NCBI GenBank assembly: GCA_008692225.1
Contig: VICG01000016.1
Location: 558,001 to 622,000, forward strand
Length of the DNA: 64,000 bases
DNA from: Monilinia fructicola
Lineage: Eukaryota; Ascomycota; Leotiomycetes; Helotiales; Sclerotiniaceae
Direction of reading: 5' to 3'
Shown here: positions 49,343-60,756 of the stretch, in pieces
Layout: each line of letters opens with the position of its first letter
How positions within the stretch are numbered: position 1 is the stretch's first letter
Position numbers and translations under genes: made by a program
Notes under the pieces: generated by a model
What the model was told of the DNA's origin: nothing
What the model saw: the letters and a program-made list of their open reading frames with translations, nothing else
Database searches by the model: none

Positions 49343-49967
49343 TAAATGTTGATTTAATCAATAAACGAGAAATGAAGGGGGAATGACGAAGGGAAAACCA
49401 TGGGAGTTACTTTATTTATCTATCCATTATAATCATCACAGCTTATAAGCTTACTCTTAGCTATAGAAAGAAATACCTTAGTAGTCGAGTAAAAAGCTAC
49501 CTAGTACTCTATTATAAAATACAATACAATTAATCCAATTAACTAAAATCAATAATGATTGTTAAATCATCAATAATAAAACCACTCCTTATGACAACTT
49601 ATTACAACTTATTACTCATTTATGATTAGACAGTCCATTATTATTCTCACCATCGCGGCATTTCAATTCCATTATTATCATTATCATCATCATCATACAA
49701 GTATCCAAGTATCATCATTATTATTATTCATCCATGAGCGGGGTTGTCTAGAACGTCATTCCTTCATTGGTCGCCAAGGAACCAAGGGTTCGCTCCGCAT
49801 GCGATCGATCCCTTCTTTCTAAGTTGCTTCCAATCCAATACGTCCATCCGTGGATGTACTTACTGTATTCCTCAAGTAATAGATAGGTAGGTACTAGGTA
49901 GGAGTGCATGTCTGCATGCAATCCCTTCCTTCTTCTTCATTCGTAAGTGTGGGAGAGGCCTTGGAGG

Positions 49968-50979
<1,012 letters not shown>

Positions 50980-51997
50980 ATGTATTATATCGAACTATTT
51001 CATGACATGACCGGGATGAAGGGATGGACTGGGTTTGGAGTTGCCACAGAAGATGGCTCTGATATTTAGCGATAATCAAATAACATGAAAAGCAATCTTT
51101 TACACACACACACACACACGCGCGCACACATATGTATGTTTGTCAAATAATCCAAGCGCATGAAATATCGAAATGTGATCTGAACCATTCCAATCCAAAA
51201 GAGAGTACCCCAAACAACACCAGAGCCCTCACACCCCACATCCCTTTGACTCCACACCCAACTTGGTATCAGCACCCAAACTGAGCCGCCCGCCCAATGA
51301 CCAAAATCAAGCCGCACCCATGCCTGCTCTGCTCCCCACACAATCAATATCCAACATCCAACATCCAATATCCTCGAGCTAATCAACCAAGATCCATCCG
51401 ACTTTCGACGGACCATTGCGCCTAAGATCCGAGAGAATGACATCCGTAGGCAAGGTCCCCGGGCCCCTTCAACAACGCAGATGTGAAGAGGATCGAGGGA
51501 TGGAATTGGAGAGATTTATATTATATTATGTTGTGTTTACCTTGTATCAACTACATCCACCATCTTATATCGCATCAATTAGAATGAAATAAATTAGGAT
51601 TACAATTGCATTGCGAAGAGATGCGATGTTTTCAAGTGGTATTTTCCCATCATCATCACTGTGATCACCAAGCGAATCTAGACAAAGGACGATGAAGATG
51701 AAGATGAAGATGAAGATCTATTACAATCAAACTAATCTGCAGGAGCGTGAAAGAGGCAGCCTGAATCTTGTTTTACAATAACCAACGAGTGTTTTTCCTA
51801 GCCATTCTATCCGCCAATAAAGAGATAACGCCTCTTACGCCATGTCATGCCATGCTATTTTGTTGGTATCTACTAGGTGGCCACAATGAGTATTCCGTAT
51901 ATTTGGCAGTCGTGTAAATATCATATCGTGAGAGATATAGTAAAGTGGGTAATTCGAAGGCAGCAAGAGGTCAAGATGGATAACGGAGAGTCATCAC
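50980..51997. other. Intergenic between convergent genes
   Basis: 3' UTRs of the SDR and helicase genes. (AC)n(GC)n at 51101-51130 and (GATGAA)n at 51690-51717. The minus-strand 125-codon frame at 51443-51066 runs into the AC repeat and looks non-coding. Confidence 0.5.
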
Positions 51998-54081
51998 TTA
52001 GAAGCTGCTTTTGAAATCCCTTTTAACCCCACCTCCACCACCTCTCGCTCCACCTCTCGCTCCACCTCTCGCTCCCCCTCTCGCTCCCCCTCTCGCCCCT
52101 TCTCTAACCCCCTCTCTCGCTCCCCATACCGCTCCCCCTCTCGCCCCCTCTCTCGCCCCCTCTCTCGCCCCCTCTCTCGCTCCCCATACCGCCCCCCCTC
52201 TCGCCCCCTCTCTTGCTCCCCATACCGCTCCCCCTCTCGCACCACCTTTCCTATCATCATAGTCACCGGAGGGAGCACCACCAGGTCTCCCGCCCTTTCC
52301 GCCACTCCCAGCACTTCTTCCCTCACCACCGCCGCCACCACCTCTTGGTACTTTTGGTGGTGGATCTGGAATAACAGTCAAACCCGGTGTCCCCTTGAGA
52401 CCCATCTTTCCAACGATTCCTCTATAAAGAACAGGGGTTTCTGGCGCGCCCAATCCCTCCTTTGCATACATATTTCCCTGTCTGACCAACTCCGCATTGT
52501 CCCACTGCATCAATCTGAGGTGATTCTTGTAATATCCAAGCCATGCTTGATATGTCTTGGAGTGATTTTCCATAGCCGAGGCCACTCTCAGAACTTCGGA
52601 TGCGGAGCTCAAATCTGCTGCGGTGGTTACGAACTGGATTTCTTTTAAAGTCCATTTGGAAAAGGCGCTTTCGGCTTTAGTAACGATGAATACACCACGA
52701 CCTTCTTTCCCGGCTCGGGCTGTACGTCCTAGACGATGAATGTATGATTCTTTGTCTGCAGGGATACCGACTTGGAAAACATTAGTGACCGCTGGAAAAT
52801 CCATGCCACGAGCCACAACATCTGTAGCTACGAGAATACCATTCTTGGCTTCACGATAATCATTTGTGATCTTTGTTCTCTTGTTCTGACTTACACGAGA
52901 GTGTAGTGCAGTGATGGGTGGGAGGTCTGACAATTGAGAGAGAATATCGGCGTAAAAATCTACAAGTGCGGCAGTAGGAGCGAAGACAATGGCTTTGAAA
53001 GATGCCTTGCCTTCTAGTTTCATTTCCTCGCGGATAGAACCTACCATTGCTGGAGCAACATCAGAGAACTTTGGAACGGTGACGAGATGTTGAGGAACAC
53101 GGTCATGAGTGTTAACCTCGCCTTTGGGAATGGTCGATATGAACTTGTAATCTTTGGAGAGAACTAAGTGAGCAACCTTTTCAACATGGGGAGCAATGGT
53201 AGCAGAGAAAAGCATTCCTTGTCTGTTGGTTTTCTGCTTATCGGGAAGACATTTGATAATATCTCTGATGGCATTCATGAACCCCATATCAAGTAATCTA
53301 TCTGCCTCGTCAAGAACAATAGTATCAAGATTGCGGAAAGCATCAATAATTCTCTCATCACTAAGGTGATCGAATAATCGACCTGGAGTGGCAATAAGGA
53401 TGTTGCAACCCGTTCAAAATATTTTTTTCCTCTGTATTTTTTGTTAGTGCCGCCGATTGCGAAGCCAACTTTGTAGGTGGGAAGACGCTGCAATAATTGA
53501 CTTGCTTCCTTTGCGATTTGTTGTGCGAGTTCTCGAGTTGGCGTCATGACCAACAAAGAAACTCCATCCTGAGGACGTCGTTGCTTGTTAATGAGAGTTT
53601 GGATTGCTGGGATCAGGAAGGCAATAGTCTTTCCAGTTCCAGTCTTTGCTTGTGCTAAACAATCGGCACGTTCTGAGAGCAGAGGACGAAGAGTAGCAGC
53701 TTGAACTGGCATCATGTGGTCAAATTTCAAATCTTCAGTGATGGTCTTGAGAAGGATTGGATTGAGGAGGTTTTCAGCACCAAGATCTGCGAATCGTGGA
53801 GTATCGAGAGGTACTGGAGCACTGAGTGGAGGAGCAGCAACTGCAGACATCTCTTCTGCAAAAGATGCAGAAGTAGAGAATGTCGCATGTTGGATAGGTG
53901 AAGGATTTGGGACATTTCTGCCGCCTCTAGCATTTCCTCTGGTACTTGCTAACTGAGAAGAATGATGACCTCTGCGAGGTTGCTTTCTGGCGCGTGGATT
54001 TGGTGGTGATGACATTGCAATTGAGAGTGGACGTAGGAGTCCAAGTCGATTGAGGTTGATGGTTTTAGATAGGGACAACAT
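51998..54081 (-). CDS. MSS116: Mitochondrial DEAD-box RNA helicase, Mss116 type, with two frame breaks
   Basis: ATP-dependent RNA chaperone for mitochondrial intron splicing and translation. Intronless; 2084 nt, or 2082 nt (693 aa) after two single-base corrections. N-terminus basic/Ser-rich (presequence). Motifs in order: Q-motif region FADLGAENLLNP ... MMPVQAATLRPLL, motif I AKTGTGKT, PTRELAQQ, IATPGRLFDHL, motif II LDEADRLLD, motif III LFSAT, then helicase-C with ATDVVARGMDFP and HRLGRTARAG. The frame changes twice between VGFAIGGTN and NILIATPGRL. One extra base in T6 (53437-53442) and one in CCC (53409-53411), plus strand, restore GGTNKNTEEKNILNGCNILI. The last ~75 residues are a repeat-expanded Gly/Ala/Arg/Glu tail (GARGGAVWGAREG units) encoded by tandem CTCTCGC-rich DNA (52025-52246). 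Confidence 0.92.
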
Positions 54082-54541
54082 TGAGTGTGTGAACTTTTTA
54101 TGTACTCGGTAGTTACTCAGTAGTCGAAATTTCTTTGTTTTGAAAATTTCCTAGATGGTGAAATAGAACTAAGGCTCGCTTCAGCCTTCTTTCAGCCTTC
54201 TTTCAGCCTTGTTCATTGTCGTTATGTGTCAGGTCAGCCAATCATTTCCATGTCCTACAAAGAGGCAATTCCTTCAACTAGAAATGGTTAATTTCTCTCA
54301 TTATAAACCTCCAGGGCTCAGTTCTATTCTCTATCTCGAGTAGGAGACATCAAAGGATTTACCTAATGTATGCCAATAATAGATATTCCCAACAATCCTC
54401 GAAGGATCAATGAGAAGAAGTTTTGAAGTCAGGCCATGCCAAAACGCCTGGTATCCCTGGTATCTACCGCCTGTTTTTAAACTCCATGGAAATGACCAGT
54501 CCTGTATCCCACAAACTCCAAATATCCAGGGCAGATCTTGA
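54082..54541. other. Intergenic, divergent/tail region
   Basis: Upstream of the helicase gene and downstream of MED22. Three TTTCAGCCTTC-like tandem units at about 54178-54210. No coding support. Confidence 0.5.
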
Positions 54542-55356
54542 TTATACCTTGTTCTTCTCTTGCTCATATTTTTTCTCCAATTGCTTCTCAATCAATTCTG
54601 CAACCTTCAACGAATCCGTCTCCATTTCTCCATCTCCTTCCCCTTCACCGATTTCTCTCAATGATCCAAAAGTCCATAATTCCTTCAATTCTCGAGTTAA
54701 CTTTAATAGGTCTTCTGCTGCACTTGTCTGTCCATTTACTTATCAGTCATGTCCCCTAAGATTGTATTCTGTTAAAGATGGGTGAAACGGAAGAAAGATA
54801 TTCATACCAGGGCATTACTCTCGACTTCCATTCTTAAGCCCTCTGCTGCTGCAGTTTCCTTAGTAAAAGCATCTTCAGTAGGCAATGCAGCAAGCAAAAC
54901 CAAATTCTTAAACCTGGTAAGTAACGCAGCGATGGCACGTTCTTGGCGGTCTACAAGTTCATTAGCCGTGGGCATCTTTGCTATAGCTGTGGGAGCAGTA
55001 GGTGCGACGACTGTTGCGACTCGGAAGAGGGAGCTGGAGTTTTGTTCAGAAAGGTATGAGTTGGCCGAGCTGGAGCTTGGTGTAATTTTGGGGCCTGAGT
55101 CGGCAGGGTGTGGGAGAGGTTCATTTTCACGAATTGAAGATCCTGTGGAATTCGGGGCAATTGATCGTAGGGGGGATTGAGAAGGGATGGTACTTGGATG
55201 CAAACCGTGTCGGATTTCGGGGACAGCAGAGCCCGTGGGACTAGATATATCAGATGCATCGGAGGTGATGGATTCATTGGTGGCAATAGAATCATTGGAA
55301 AGTAGTCTCATCATTGGTACGCGACCAGGAACACCAAGGAAATTGGAATTAGACAT
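54542..55356 (-). CDS. MED22: Mediator complex subunit 22 (Srb6/Surf5), start uncertain
   Basis: Head-module subunit of the RNA polymerase II Mediator. Exons 55356-54808 and 54727-54542, joined in phase 0 across an 80 bp intron. The conserved core covers the end of exon 1 and exon 2: LVDRQERAIAALLTRFKNLVLLA, ETAAAEGLRMEVESNAL | TSAAEDLLKLTRELKELWTFG. It ends in a charged helix KVAELIEKQLEKKYEQEKNK. From ATG 55356 the protein is 244 aa with a long Ser/Pro/Asn-rich N-terminus. From ATG 54975 (MPTANELVDRQ) it is 117 aa, close to yeast Srb6 (121 aa). The N-terminal part looks protein-like and stays open, so I list the long form but regard the start as unsettled. Family identification is from pattern memory. 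Confidence 0.75.
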
Positions 55357-55420
55357 GTTGAATTTGAATGACTTTTGCTTGATAGAGGTTTTTGACTTTT
55401 GGCATTGGTATTTGGATTTT

Positions 55421-55570
55421 AGTCGTTGTCGTTGTCGTTGTCGTTGTCGTGTTTGTAGTCGTTGTCGTTGTCGTTGTCGTTGTCGTGTTTGTAGTCGTTG
55501 TCGTTGTCGTTGTCGTTGTCGTGTTTGTAGTCGTTGTCGTTGTCGTTGTCGTTGTCGTGATCGTGATCGT
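55421..55570. repeat. Higher-order repeat: four 36 bp units of GTTGTC hexamers
   Basis: Units at 55421-55456, 55457-55492, 55493-55528 and 55529 onward. Each is five TCGTTG-type hexamers capped by CGTGTTTGT; the last is degraded to GTGATCGTGATC. It lies just upstream of the MED22 start, and probably inside a leader intron because ATGGAAGGTACG at 55675 is followed by a consensus donor near 55633. Confidence 0.85.
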
Positions 55571-56228
55571 GTCGATTGAGTGTGTCAAAACCGTAAGAGT
55601 TTTGTTTTGTTTTATTGTAAAGAAATAAATGGAACTTACCAATTAAAGCAGTCGTTGTATGCTGCGTACCTTCCATATTGGATAAATATACTTGAAGTGA
55701 GGTTTGCAATTATGCGATGTGGTGTGATGCAATGTTGGAGTGAATTGAAGTGAAGTGAAATATGGAAGGAAGGAAGGAAGGAAGGAAGGAGTGAATGTGA
55801 AATTCAAATAAAGGAAACCTCGATGGATGAATGCTTCAATGATGGGATCTGGTGGATCGACCAATGCAAGGTGCCCCTCTTTTAGTGGATACGACACCAC
55901 CCACCTACTTACTTAGTACTGTACTGTACTTGTAAAGCTCACCGGTTCCCCTCAACTCACCCGAATCCCTTCCCTTCCCTTCCCTTTCCTTCCCTTCGTT
56001 AACCTTACCAGTAAGTAATTGGAACAAACATACATTGCTTCTACCATTCTATTCGCGCCCCGCAATTCATCATCGTTGTTCTTGCTGTCGTGTCAAGAGT
56101 TCGTTCTGATGATTTTTGGGGATTTCTAGCTAGATTAAATAGAGTATCTATCTATATCCTTTTCTCTAAAATACATTCATCGTAAGCTTACAATAAATAC
56201 AATAAATACAACAGACAAATCGATCAAG
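55571..56228. other. Intergenic, divergent promoter of MED22 and twinfilin
   Basis: (GGAA)n at 55764-55790 and CCCTT repeats at 55966-55998. A short minus-strand frame (ATG at about 55675) with a good GTAAGT donor may be a 5' leader exon of MED22; its phase does not join to the MED22 frame. Confidence 0.4.
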
Positions 56229-57372
56229 ATGCAGTCCGGAATCACAGGTATATATTACTATAATATATATATAAACATGTATATATATATATATAATCAA
56301 TATCTCAACATCATTTGAATTTGAGACTAATAAGTTCCCTTCACAGCTTCCCAAGAGCTCCACACGGCCTTCAAAACCTTCGTCTCGACAGAATCCCAGA
56401 GGGGTCTTCTCTGTACCATCACCGGCGAAAAACTGACACCTTCCGCCGTCCTCGAACCTTCTACCGCATCTTTTGACAATGATCTCGACCTCTTGGCACC
56501 TCATCTCCAAGATAAAGCTGCCCTCTACATAATCCTGCGTCGCTACTCCTCCAACGATCCCGCCCCCTTCGTCGCCATAACCTATGTCCCCGACTCGGCA
56601 CCCGTGCGCCAGAAGATGCTGTTCGCCTCTACCCGTCTCTGACCTTGGTGCGAGAGCTGGGCATCGAACGATTTCGAGAAACAATCTTCGCGACTACGAA
56701 AGAAGAGTTGACCAAAGAAGGCTTTGTGAAGCATGATAAGCATGTTAAATTGGCAGCGCCATTGACAGAGGAAGAGCAAAGCTTGGGGGAGGTCAAGAGA
56801 AAGGAAGCAGAGGAGGGCAGGGGTATGAATGAGAGGAAGAGTCATGTCAGTAGTGGCATTAGTATGCCAGCGACACCAGAAGCATTAGAGGCTTTGAAGG
56901 CTCTAAGCCAGGACGGTGCACACAACTTGGTCCAGATTGTAAGTCTTGTTACTACTCAACCTGATGTTTGGTGGCTAATGACCGATAGAAAATGAACATT
57001 GCTCAAGAAACCATGGAACTTGCCTCGAAGACACAAACTTCCATTTCAGATCTCAGCAGCACTATATCTGATACCGAACCTCGATTTTCTTTCTATCGCT
57101 ACACTCACAATCACAATGGAACAACTTCCTCTCCAATACTCTTCATTTATACTTGCCCTTCTGGATCTAAGATAAAGGAACGAATGATCTACGCATCGTC
57201 ATCTCGATCCGCCCAACAATTAGCTGAGTCTGAAGCGGGACTTGTCATCGAAAAAAGATTGGAGGCTGGATCTCCCGAGGACATTTCCCAAGAGAGTATC
57301 GATTCGGATTTACATCCAAAGACGGAGGTGAAGAAAGCATTCGCCAGGCCTAAGAGACCCGGAAGAGGATAG
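56229..57372 (+). CDS. TWF1: Twinfilin (two ADF-homology domains), with one frame break
   Basis: Actin-monomer-sequestering and filament-capping protein; cortical actin patches. Exons 56229-56247, 56347-56938, 56989-57372; about 330 aa. First ADF-H domain: SQELHTAFKTFVSTESQRGLLC ... VAITYVPDSAPVRQKMLFASTR, continuing LVRELGIERFRETIFATTKEEL. Second: QI | KMNIAQETMELASK, FSFYRYTHNHNG, ILFIYTCPSGSKIKERMIYASS, ending with the basic tail KKAFARPKRPGRG. Between STR and LVREL (about 56636-56643) the frame is broken: TGA appears in frame and homology resumes with two extra bases (or one missing). The 99 bp first intron contains a (TA)n tract (56262-56294). No other interruptions. Domain identification rests on remembered twinfilin sequences. 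Confidence 0.9.
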
Positions 57373-57629
57373 ATATTCGGGATTGCCGATCACTTTTTGG
57401 TTCAGCACGAAATGGGAAAGAAGAGACTGCTTTGGTTAAAGTTTTCATGGACGTTATGCTGGACAATGCTCCCCCCTAGACAAGGCGACATTTATGCGAA
57501 ACAAGACTTATGAGAATACCATATTAGACATGGCATTATGCTCCATACGCTCCGCCCCCACATTCCGTGAGTCTCAAATTATATACGAACAAAACTCCCT
57601 ATACCCCATCCATCTGTTCACCCATCCAC

Positions 57630-58974
57630 TTACTCCTCATACTTCCCCCCGAACATTGGCATATCACTATGTTCCAACTTTTCCTTTAGAAACTCATAAA
57701 CTGTAAACGTAACTGCCTGTCCGGGCGCAACCCGCATAATCCGCGGCGTAATCCCCTTGTAAAACGCATGAAATCCTTCCTGTTTAAACATATCGCGCGC
57801 GATAGTTTTTATCCTACTCAGTGCCGTTTCTCCGGGTACTCCTGGGGTTTTCTGTAGACGTGTTTTAATGGTATCAATGGGTGCGTTGGAGAGTGGGCCC
57901 ATGGCACCCGATATGAGGCCGATGATTGTGGTTTGGTAGGAGGGGATGGGGGAGTCTGAATACTGAGGTTGCCATTTTTGAAGCAATTCTTTGAATTCTG
58001 TGTAGGCCGTGAAGTTTACAGCTTGGTTTGAACCTGGGGTAGGGGTAAGCATGGACTTTCGACGTGTGAACTTGGGGCTACGATGCGAGGGATATGTGGG
58101 GAAATGCAGGGGATCAATCAAGATTGATGGTTTCAAAAGGCACCCTACCTTGCCGTAAAGCGGTCAAAGATATCCCCCGATATAAAGCACCGATTCCTTC
58201 TTCTTTTACTACCGTATATAATGCGTGCGCAGCATTGCGGTATTTGGGAATGTCGAGGGGATCGGCCATGCTGTGGTGCTGGGCTTGGAGACGAATCTTT
58301 ATGACTTCCATGGGTGTTACGACGGCCACGGCTTCCGTTACACCTGCTGCTAGACCGGCTGGAGCAGGCGATATGTTAGCATCTCATTCGCTGGCTTGCT
58401 CCTATTAATTCCATCCTTGGCATTCTCAGGTCGTTCTCCTGGCAGATATCACCGGCCCCTCCCCCCAGAAAAGAATGAACACATGAAAACATACCCAAAA
58501 ATGTAGCCCTCCCACTCACAATCCCCGTCTCCTTATCCGCCATCCATTTTTTATACGCCTCGAAACTCGTAAACCTTATAGCCATCTTGGGGACAATACC
58601 AGTTATAACGGCACCGAGTCCTTTGTAGAGACCGAGGGGGGTTTCGCGCTTGATGATTTCTGCACCCGTGGTGATGAAGCCGCGTTTGGGGGCGCCGGGT
58701 ACCCGAGCCCGGCGCGAGAGTTGCATGCGCACTTTTATTGTGTCTATGAGGAGGGATTTAGCAGGCATTGAGTGATGAGGGGAAGGTGGAAAGAGGAAAA
58801 GTACCTAAGGGATGGCATACGAGGGCTTCCATCATTCCTGCTGCTCCTCCAGCTATACATTGTTAGACTAGATCCAATGTATTTGGTTCAAGGATTTAGT
58901 GACTCACCAATAAGATTTGTAGCTGCAGAGGCAGGCTTCTTGCCATCTGTGCCTTTGATACTTTTTGCTGACAT
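57630..58974 (-). CDS. SFC1: Mitochondrial succinate/fumarate carrier (Sfc1/Acr1 type)
   Basis: Inner-membrane exchanger of cytosolic succinate for matrix fumarate, needed for growth on acetate/ethanol and linked to the glyoxylate cycle. Exons 58974-58908, 58852-58805, 58743-58495, 58358-58149, 58033-57630; 978 nt = 326 codons (325 aa), in frame. All three carrier repeats have their P-x-D/E-x-x-K/R signatures: HPLDTIKVRMQLSRR (assembled across intron 2), TPMEVIKIRLQAQHHSM and NAPIDTIKTRLQKTPG. Sfc1-specific blocks are ADPLDIPKYRNAAHALYTVVKEEG and LRQG | SNQAVNFTAYTEF. Six hydrophobic segments as expected. The start ATG precedes SAKSIKGTDGKKPASAATNL. Introns of 55-136 bp with consensus sites. 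Confidence 0.94.
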
Positions 58975-60756
58975 GCTGGGCGTATGTTACTTATTCACAG
59001 AGGATTGTGTGGATGCTAGAGGTTTCTCCGAAGCTAACTTCTTCGAAGAATCTCAGATTGAATAATACACAAACTGTATGTAATAAATTCTCCAGCGTCT
59101 GACATGTGAAGATGTTCGTCTATATCGAGATGTCTTTGAATGGAAGTTCAAAAAGTAAAGGTAAGATAAGATCAGAATAAGATGAGGATAGAACAAAAAG
59201 CAGCTTGCTTTCACATCAAGGAAACAAGAAGGTAAAGCAAGTAAATATAATGTCGATGTGTGATTGTCCAATACTGTATATATGACTCGACCTATTTCAT
59301 TTCCGTTTGCATTCGTCCAACCGAGTTACCTTGTCCCGCGGCCCATCACTCCCCTAAGTCATATTCTACCCTCACAGCCTTGCATGAATGGAGAAAAGGA
59401 TCAGAGCCTTCCAATTGAAAGTTGTGGAGCCCCGGACTAGGATGGAATATGAAGTGCTAAGCTTGTGCTTGGTCTTGGATGTGCCGGTTGGTAGCTCGGT
59501 TCAACGGATATGTATTTTGGGTGATGTGCAGTGAAGGGATACTTGAAGCGGCGCAGCGTGGAGCTTGGTTTGGTATGGGGGATTAAGTGTCGCATCTTGA
59601 TATGGGAACTAGCAAAATGATTGCGAACTTGGTGTGGTTGAATCTTACCACTGAGTATATTTGTTTTCATTGTCGATGGATGTACCACCAAATATGCAAT
59701 TGAGACAAAGGATGAATGCGGCTGTTTTCTTTCCATCAATGTGGCAAATCCTCTGTTCTCAGGTCAAAGTTTCAAACAGTATTTCGAGCATCTGACATTC
59801 TGCCCTGACTGACTTGTATTACCAAACTTGCTTCGAGAAGGAAAATAAAATTGAGTTTCCCAAGTGATACAATCAATCAAGCTTGTGATAATGCGGGGTC
59901 GGACAAGATCGGAGACGGAAAATCTCGCTTCAAGATGAAGGGGCTTTGGACCGAGGTTTATATTCTGGCGGATCCGGTAGATCACGTGATTGACGATAAC
60001 TACAGCAGAGGGCGGGTAACAGATCCCTTGTGATCGGATCAAATGCTTGGGTGCGGAATAGAATTTCTCTTGATTGATGGATAACGGTGTGTGTAAATAT
60101 GACCTCACGACTCTCAAGTCCAAGTTCTTGATTGCTTTCGTCGAGTTTATTTGTACTGCCAAAATTAAGCGGGAGTCGTGCACACCAAACTTTCGCCCAG
60201 CAATCCGCGACGATGGATTGCTGCCATCGCTCCATCCCCAATAGACAACTCTACTGGAGTTACTCCGTACGAATAGAAATCATAAATCCCATAATGTACT
60301 GTCATATGAACCTTGCTGTCGATCTTTGACATCGAGAAGTTTATATCTTCAACTTGCCCATGGCAGGCAACTGGTACAGTACAATTAGACTACAAGCAGA
60401 TACACACACTATCTCCAAAAAGGAAGGCCATAAGAATATTGATTACTCCTTCAGGAAAACAGCTTACTATCCTGATGCTCCACATCATGGAGCACAATCA
60501 GCTTTCAGCGAACCACAAGTTTGCAAAATGGGGTTTCGTATGCAACAATTAATTGTACGAATGTGCATGCATGTTTGTTGTGTGTACAAGTGAGTCTAAT
60601 GTCAGCACGACATCTTCTGTTCATCCCATTTTCTGTTTATATTCTCGTCTTTTCTCATTCAATGTTTCAATGCGATTTTGTGTTGAAGAAGCATAGTGCG
60701 GCTTTGGCTGTCTTCATTCTCCCTTTTCAGTTTTGGTTGCCGTGCAATAGTGTACA
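58975..60756. other. Intergenic, divergent promoter region
   Basis: 1.8 kb between the divergent Sfc1 and sugar-transporter genes. The frames at 59053-59271, 59437-59739, 59764-60241 and 60313-60593 are short and without family resemblance. TACTCCGTAC at 60261-60270. Confidence 0.5.

Noticed and set aside
51066..51443. 125-codon minus-strand open frame
   Set aside because: Ends inside an (AC)n microsatellite; Trp/Gly/Val-rich low-information composition; lies between convergent 3' ends.
55349..55709. Asp/Asn/His-repeat open frame over the GTTGTC array
   Set aside because: Product of translating a simple repeat; better explained as a leader or intron sequence.
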